Below are positions 5,679 to 9,302 of a stretch of 9,302 nt of DNA, in pieces. The notes under the pieces were generated by a model. It saw only the letters and a program-made list of their open reading frames with translations. It ran no database searches and was not told the origin of the DNA. The stretch covers positions 1-9,302 of the forward strand of contig DATNEK010000157.1 in NCBI GenBank assembly GCA_035553055.1, given 5' to 3'. The translations under genes and the position numbers were made by a program. The first letter of the stretch is position 1; every line of letters begins with the position of its first letter. The DNA comes from Chersky-822 sp035553055 (GTDB lineage Bacteria; Actinomycetota; Actinomycetes; Streptosporangiales; Streptosporangiaceae).

Positions 5679-7532
5679 ATGACCGATGCGGATCTGATCA
5701 GGCGAGCGCAGGCGGCGGGCGTGTCCGCCAGCTACGTGGACTCGAGGAGGAAGCGAGTTCAGGTGCCGGCCGAGACGCTGAAGGCGATACTCGAGGTGCT
5801 CGGCGAGCCTGCCCGGGCTTACGACCAGGTCAGCGGGGCGGGTGCCGCGCCTTTGCCGCGCCGGCCGGCCGAGCGCACGTGGGGGCTGACAGTTCAGCTC
5901 TACGCGGTCAGGTCGCGGCAGTCATGGGGCCACGGCGACCTGCGCGATCTCGCCGATCTGGCGGCCTGGTCGGCTAGGGAGCTTGGGGCTGGCTTTATCC
6001 TGATCAACCCGCTGCACGCGGCCGAACCGACGCCGCCGCTGAGCAACTCGCCCTACCTGCCGATGACCAGGCGTTATGTCAGTCCGCTCTACCTGCGGAT
6101 CGAGGACGTTCCCGAGTACCAGCGGCTGACCCGCGAGCAGCGTCGCCAGGCGGCCGAACTTGCCGGACCGCTCAGGGCTGCCAGCCGCACCCCAGAATTG
6201 ATCGACAGGGACGCGGTGTGGGCGGCGAAACGCCAGGTTCTAGAGATGATCTTCAAGGCCGGAATGACAGCCGAACGGCAAGCTGACTACCTGGCCTACG
6301 CGAGCAGGGAAGGAAAATCGCTGACCGACTGGGCGGCCTGGTGCGCGCTCGCCGAGATCCACGGCGCCGACTGGCGGCGCTGGCCCGCCGAACTGTCCGA
6401 CCCGCGTCGCGCCGCAGACGTCACGTCGACGGGTCCCGCTGTCGAGCGCGCGGCCTTCCACGCCTGGCTGCAGTGGCTGGCCGACGCCCAGCTCGCGCAA
6501 GCGCAGCGCGCCGCCCGTGCGGCGGGCATGTCCATCGGCTTGATCACTGACCTCGCGGTCGGCGTTCACCCTGGCGGCGCGGACACCTGGGCGCATCAGG
6601 ATCTGCTGGTAGGCGGCATGAGCGTGGGCGCTCCCCCCGACGGTTTCAATCAGCGCGGCCAGGACTGGTCCCAGCCGCCGCCGCATCCGCATCAGCTAGC
6701 GCGCACAAACGGCGAGCCGTTCGCCGAGCTACTGCGGGCCGCGTTCAGCCACGCAGGCGGCCTGCGAGTCGATCACGTGATGGGAATGATGCGGCTGTGG
6801 TGGATACCGGAAGGCATGCCGCCAGACCGCGGCGCCTACGTCAGCTACGACCACAGGCTGATGGTCGGCACCCTGGCGGCCGAGGCGGCCTGCGCCGGCG
6901 CGATCGCGATCGGCGAAGATCTTGGCACCGTCGACCCGTGGATCCGGCGCTACCTGGCGAGCCAGCACCTTCTCGGCACCGAGCTCGCGTGGTTCGCGCG
7001 CCAGCGCGACCGCTCGCCGCTGCCGCCGCCGCGGTGGCGACGATGGTGCATGGCTACGGTCGGCACCCACGACCTCCCGCCGGTGGCCGGCTTCGTGGCA
7101 GGCGATCAAGTGACCGTCCGCGCCAGGCTGGGGCTACTTCGCAACCCGGAGGGAGAACGTAACGCTCTTGAGCTGACCCTCGCCCGCTGGCGTGACGTGC
7201 TCGCGGCGGCTGACCTGGTGCCGCCCGGCGCGGTGCCGACCGCGCGCGAGATGACGGTGGCGATGTACGGCTATCTCGCGCTCACCCCGTCGGTGCTGGT
7301 CGGAGTGGCGCTGGCTGACGCGGTCGGAGATCGCAGGACCCAGAACATCCCTGGCACGACCGATGAGTACCCCAACTGGCGCATCCCGCTGTGCAACGGG
7401 GAAGGCGAGGCTGTGCTGATCGAAGACCTGCCGGAAACGTCGCTGGTAGCGGCCGTCGCGAACGCCGCCAGCCGAATTCGGTTAGCTGGCCCCGGATCGT
7501 CCGGCTCGAGCGTCGCGCTCGCGGCAGCGTAG
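5679..7532 (+). CDS. malQ: 4-alpha-glucanotransferase (amylomaltase)
   Basis: This is a GH77 disproportionating enzyme (EC 2.4.1.25), cytoplasmic, which moves maltosyl and longer glucan units between maltodextrins in maltose/glycogen metabolism. The 617-residue protein has the small N-terminal domain of actinobacterial MalQ (about residues 1-45, ending VPAETLKAILEVLG) and then the barrel starting at WGLTVQLYAV. The catalytic residues are intact: nucleophile Asp365 in GLRVDHV, acid/base Glu413 in IGEDLG, and transition-state stabiliser Asp465 in VGTHDLP. Their spacing of 48 and 52 is close to Thermus amylomaltase (Asp293, Glu340, Asp395). The family segments GAPPDGFN (from residue 317) and DEYPNWRIPL near the C-terminus are also present. 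ATG 5679 starts the conserved MTDADLIRRA segment. AGGGGG abuts this ATG with no spacing, so it is a poor Shine-Dalgarno, and leaderless initiation is possible. No other maltose or glycogen gene is in the window. Confidence 0.96.
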   Translation: MTDADLIRRAQAAGVSASYVDSRRKRVQVPAETLKAILEVLGEPARAYDQVSGAGAAPLPRRPAERTWGLTVQLYAVRSRQSWGHGDLRDLADLAAWSARELGAGFILINPLHAAEPTPPLSNSPYLPMTRRYVSPLYLRIEDVPEYQRLTREQRRQAAELAGPLRAASRTPELIDRDAVWAAKRQVLEMIFKAGMTAERQADYLAYASREGKSLTDWAAWCALAEIHGADWRRWPAELSDPRRAADVTSTGPAVERAAFHAWLQWLADAQLAQAQRAARAAGMSIGLITDLAVGVHPGGADTWAHQDLLVGGMSVGAPPDGFNQRGQDWSQPPPHPHQLARTNGEPFAELLRAAFSHAGGLRVDHVMGMMRLWWIPEGMPPDRGAYVSYDHRLMVGTLAAEAACAGAIAIGEDLGTVDPWIRRYLASQHLLGTELAWFARQRDRSPLPPPRWRRWCMATVGTHDLPPVAGFVAGDQVTVRARLGLLRNPEGERNALELTLARWRDVLAAADLVPPGAVPTAREMTVAMYGYLALTPSVLVGVALADAVGDRRTQNIPGTTDEYPNWRIPLCNGEGEAVLIEDLPETSLVAAVANAASRIRLAGPGSSGSSVALAAA

Positions 7533-9302
7533 CGCGCGCACAACGTCGTCACGCCCTTCCGCCAGCAGCCGTCGCAGCGCGCCAGGCAGGTCATCGCGCG
7601 CGACAAGCTCGGCCGCCGCGTCGATGGCCTGCTTGGTGACGGCGGTTGCCGGGTAGCCGCGCTCGACGAAGTACCTGGACATGTCCGGGCCCCAGTCCCG
7701 CCAGATGCCGGTTACGACGTCGAAGAACCTGGCCGCGTAAGGCTTGAGCAGTTCGTCCTGGTCGGGCGTATAGAAGCCGGTGAGCACGGCGCGGAACATC
7801 GCATTCGGCAACTCGCCGGATACGACGCTGGCCCAGGCGGCCTCCTTGGCTGCCGGATCGCCGATCGCGGCGAAACAGGATGCCGCCCGCCTGGATCCGG
7901 CGTCGGTCCTGTCATAGTCCTGCTCAGCCTCGATCGCGTCGCGGCCCAGGACGCCTCGGCTGACCAGGCGAAACAGCAGCTGCCAGCGCATGTCCGCGTC
8001 GACGACGAGGCCGTCGATCGCGGCCGAACCAGCGAGCAGGCCAGCGAGCAGGTCGAGGTCGGACTGCGAGGTGGCGACCGAAATCAGCGCGTAGGCGAAG
8101 GTGAGCTGCTTGTCAGAGCCCGGCTGACAAGCAGTGATGAGATCCTTCAGCCCGTCGGCCAGCACCGTCAGGGCGGTCAGGCGCCAGCCAGGATCGGCGA
8201 AGTAGCGCACGGCGGCTGCCGCCTGCCTGAGCATGGTCTGCAGCACGCCGATGTCGTCGATCTTGCGCGCGGCTGACAGAACAAGCCTCACGTAATCCCT
8301 CGCCGGCATCTCGGCGTCCCTGCACATGTCCCAGGCGGCAGCCAGGCACAACGCGGCGGGCAGCGGGTCGGCGAAGTCGCCGACCGAGTCGATCACGGTG
8401 CGCAGCGAGCGTTCGTCGAGCCTGACCTTGGCGAACGTCAGGTCGTCGTCGTTGACCAGCACGAGATCGGGCTGCCGTTCGCCGGTCAGCTCAGGTACTC
8501 GCGTCAGCTCGCCGGTCACGTCGAGTTCGATCCGGCGGCGCCTGCGGATCAGCTGGTCGTCGCGGTCGTACAGCCCGATGGCGACCCGGTGCGGCCTGAG
8601 CTCAGAGTGGCTGTCAGCGGCCTGCTGCAGCACGGCGAACTCGGCGAACATGCCGTCGGCCGTCGTGGTATAGACCGGCCGCAGCGTATTCACCCCAGCC
8701 AATTCCAGCCAGGCCTTGGACCAGTCGTGAAGCTGGCGACCCGATGCCTGCTCAAGGGAGTCGAGCAGGTTGGCCAGCGTGGCGTTGCCCCAGGCGTGCG
8801 CGGCGAAATAGGAGCGCAGCCCGGCCAGGAAGTTCTCCGCGCCTACGAAGGCGACGAGCTGCCTGAGCACGGCGGCGCCCTTTTCGTAGGTGATCCCGTC
8901 GAAGTACACCTCGACCGACGCGACGTCCGCGATGTCGGCGACGATGGGATGGGTCGAAGGCAGCTGATCCTGACGGTACGCCCAGGCCTTGTCCTGCTGC
9001 GTGAACGTGATCCAGGCGCCTGGCCAGCGGGTGGCTTCGGTGAGTGCGACCAGGCTCGCCCAGGTGGCGAAGGACTCGTTCAGCCACAGGTCGTCCCACC
9101 AGGTCATGGTGACCAGGTTGCCGAACCACATGTGCGCGAGCTCGTGCAGCAGGGTCTGGGCCCTGGCCTCGCGGCGCGCCCGGGTCACCCGCGAGCGGAA
9201 GATGTACTCCTCGACGATGGTCACCGCGGCCGCGTTCTCCATGGCGCCGCAGTTGAACTCGGGAACGAAGATCTGGTCGTACTTGGTGAACGGGTAGCTG
9301 AC
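7482..9302 (-). CDS. pepN: Aminopeptidase N, M1 zinc metallopeptidase (5' end outside window)
   Basis: This zinc aminopeptidase removes N-terminal residues from peptides in the cytoplasm. The frame is open to the window edge and stops at TAA 7484-7482. The 606 residues present lack perhaps 230-260 N-terminal ones, judged from the usual actinobacterial PepN length of about 850. In window numbering the substrate-binding motif GAMEN is at 19-23, the zinc site HELAH at 53-57 with Glu76 as third ligand in WLNESFA, and the catalytic Tyr at 139 in ITYEKG. All are intact, so the enzyme should be active. The second half is the helical ERAP1-like C-terminal domain. The 3' end overlaps malQ by 51 bases, convergently. 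Inside the gene are a perfect inverted repeat (8106-8134) and an in-frame 12-base tandem duplication (8029-8052). The motif reads GAMENAAAVT, where GAMENAGAVT is more familiar to me; this is a mild change. Confidence 0.96.
   Translation of the reverse strand, partial: VSYPFTKYDQIFVPEFNCGAMENAAAVTIVEEYIFRSRVTRARREARAQTLLHELAHMWFGNLVTMTWWDDLWLNESFATWASLVALTEATRWPGAWITFTQQDKAWAYRQDQLPSTHPIVADIADVASVEVYFDGITYEKGAAVLRQLVAFVGAENFLAGLRSYFAAHAWGNATLANLLDSLEQASGRQLHDWSKAWLELAGVNTLRPVYTTTADGMFAEFAVLQQAADSHSELRPHRVAIGLYDRDDQLIRRRRRIELDVTGELTRVPELTGERQPDLVLVNDDDLTFAKVRLDERSLRTVIDSVGDFADPLPAALCLAAAWDMCRDAEMPARDYVRLVLSAARKIDDIGVLQTMLRQAAAAVRYFADPGWRLTALTVLADGLKDLITACQPGSDKQLTFAYALISVATSQSDLDLLAGLLAGSAAIDGLVVDADMRWQLLFRLVSRGVLGRDAIEAEQDYDRTDAGSRRAASCFAAIGDPAAKEAAWASVVSGELPNAMFRAVLTGFYTPDQDELLKPYAARFFDVVTGIWRDWGPDMSRYFVERGYPATAVTKQAIDAAAELVARDDLPGALRRLLAEGRDDVVRALRCRERDARAGRSGAS
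7507..7521. terminator. Hairpin in the malQ/pepN convergent overlap
   Basis: CGAGCG (7507-7512) and CGCTCG (7516-7521) pair perfectly around the 3-base loop TCG, inside the coding ends of both convergent genes. It is the only compact GC stem I see at this junction and could act as a two-way terminator. There is no T-tract on either side, and such short stems arise by chance in GC-rich DNA. Confidence 0.22.
8029..8052 (-). repeat. 12-bp perfect tandem duplication inside pepN
   Basis: CCAGCGAGCAGG occurs twice in a row (8029-8040 and 8041-8052). On the coding strand it yields LLAGLLAG in the C-terminal helical domain. The unit is four codons long, so the frame is kept. It looks like a small slippage duplication. 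Confidence 0.8.
8106..8134. repeat. Perfect 11-bp inverted repeat inside pepN
   Basis: CTGCTTGTCAG (8106-8116) is the exact reverse complement of CTGACAAGCAG (8124-8134), separated by the 7-base spacer AGCCCGG. In the pepN mRNA this would form a strong hairpin across the codons for the ACQPGSDKQL stretch. One further G-U pair could extend it on a plus-strand transcript. No function is known. Confidence 0.85.

Noticed and set aside
1..9302. Defence system, CRISPR, mobile element or biosynthetic cluster
   Set aside because: I found no repeat array, transposase, integrase, toxin-antitoxin pair, restriction enzyme or biosynthetic core gene; every gene-sized region is explained by the listed genes.

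Overview
The window is GC-rich throughout (roughly two thirds G+C by eye). It is densely packed, uses GTG and ATG starts, and carries actinobacterial versions of every recognisable protein, so it is most likely chromosomal DNA of a high-GC actinobacterium. I cannot name the genus. Arg codon AGG is used freely in all genes checked, which argues for one common background rather than a recently acquired island. I found no rRNA, tRNA, CRISPR array, insertion sequence, phage gene or attachment site.

Layout, left to right. (1) Positions 1-1335, plus strand: the 3' nine-tenths or so of an amidase-signature (AS) family hydrolase, cut by the window edge. (2) Positions 1336-1495: a 160-base gap with a hairpin just after the amidase stop, a possible promoter, and a good Shine-Dalgarno sequence. 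(3) Positions 1496-4120: a penicillin-acylase-family N-terminal-nucleophile (Ntn) hydrolase with an N-terminal membrane segment. (4) Positions 4117-4635: a 172-residue integral membrane protein of unknown function, joined to the acylase by an ATGA stop/start overlap. (5) Positions 5581-4556, minus strand: a ten-helix EamA/DMT-type transporter whose 3' end overlaps gene 4 by 80 bases. (6) A 97-base divergent intergenic region. (7) Positions 5679-7532, plus strand: 4-alpha-glucanotransferase MalQ. (8) Positions 9302-7482, minus strand: the C-terminal 606 residues of an M1 aminopeptidase N (PepN), overlapping the malQ 3' end by 51 bases.

Functionally, malQ (maltodextrin/glycogen metabolism) and pepN (peptide turnover) are ordinary housekeeping genes. 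The left half is more accessory: two unrelated amide-bond hydrolases next to each other, one probably exported or membrane-anchored and translationally coupled to an unknown membrane protein, and next to them a convergent metabolite-exporter-type gene. The acylase plus small membrane protein pair is the best candidate here for something undescribed. It is a hypothesis from gene arrangement only; nothing in the window proves a new system. Other points worth a look are a perfect 11-bp inverted repeat inside pepN, two convergent gene overlaps with almost no room for terminators, and a possibly leaderless divergent promoter region.
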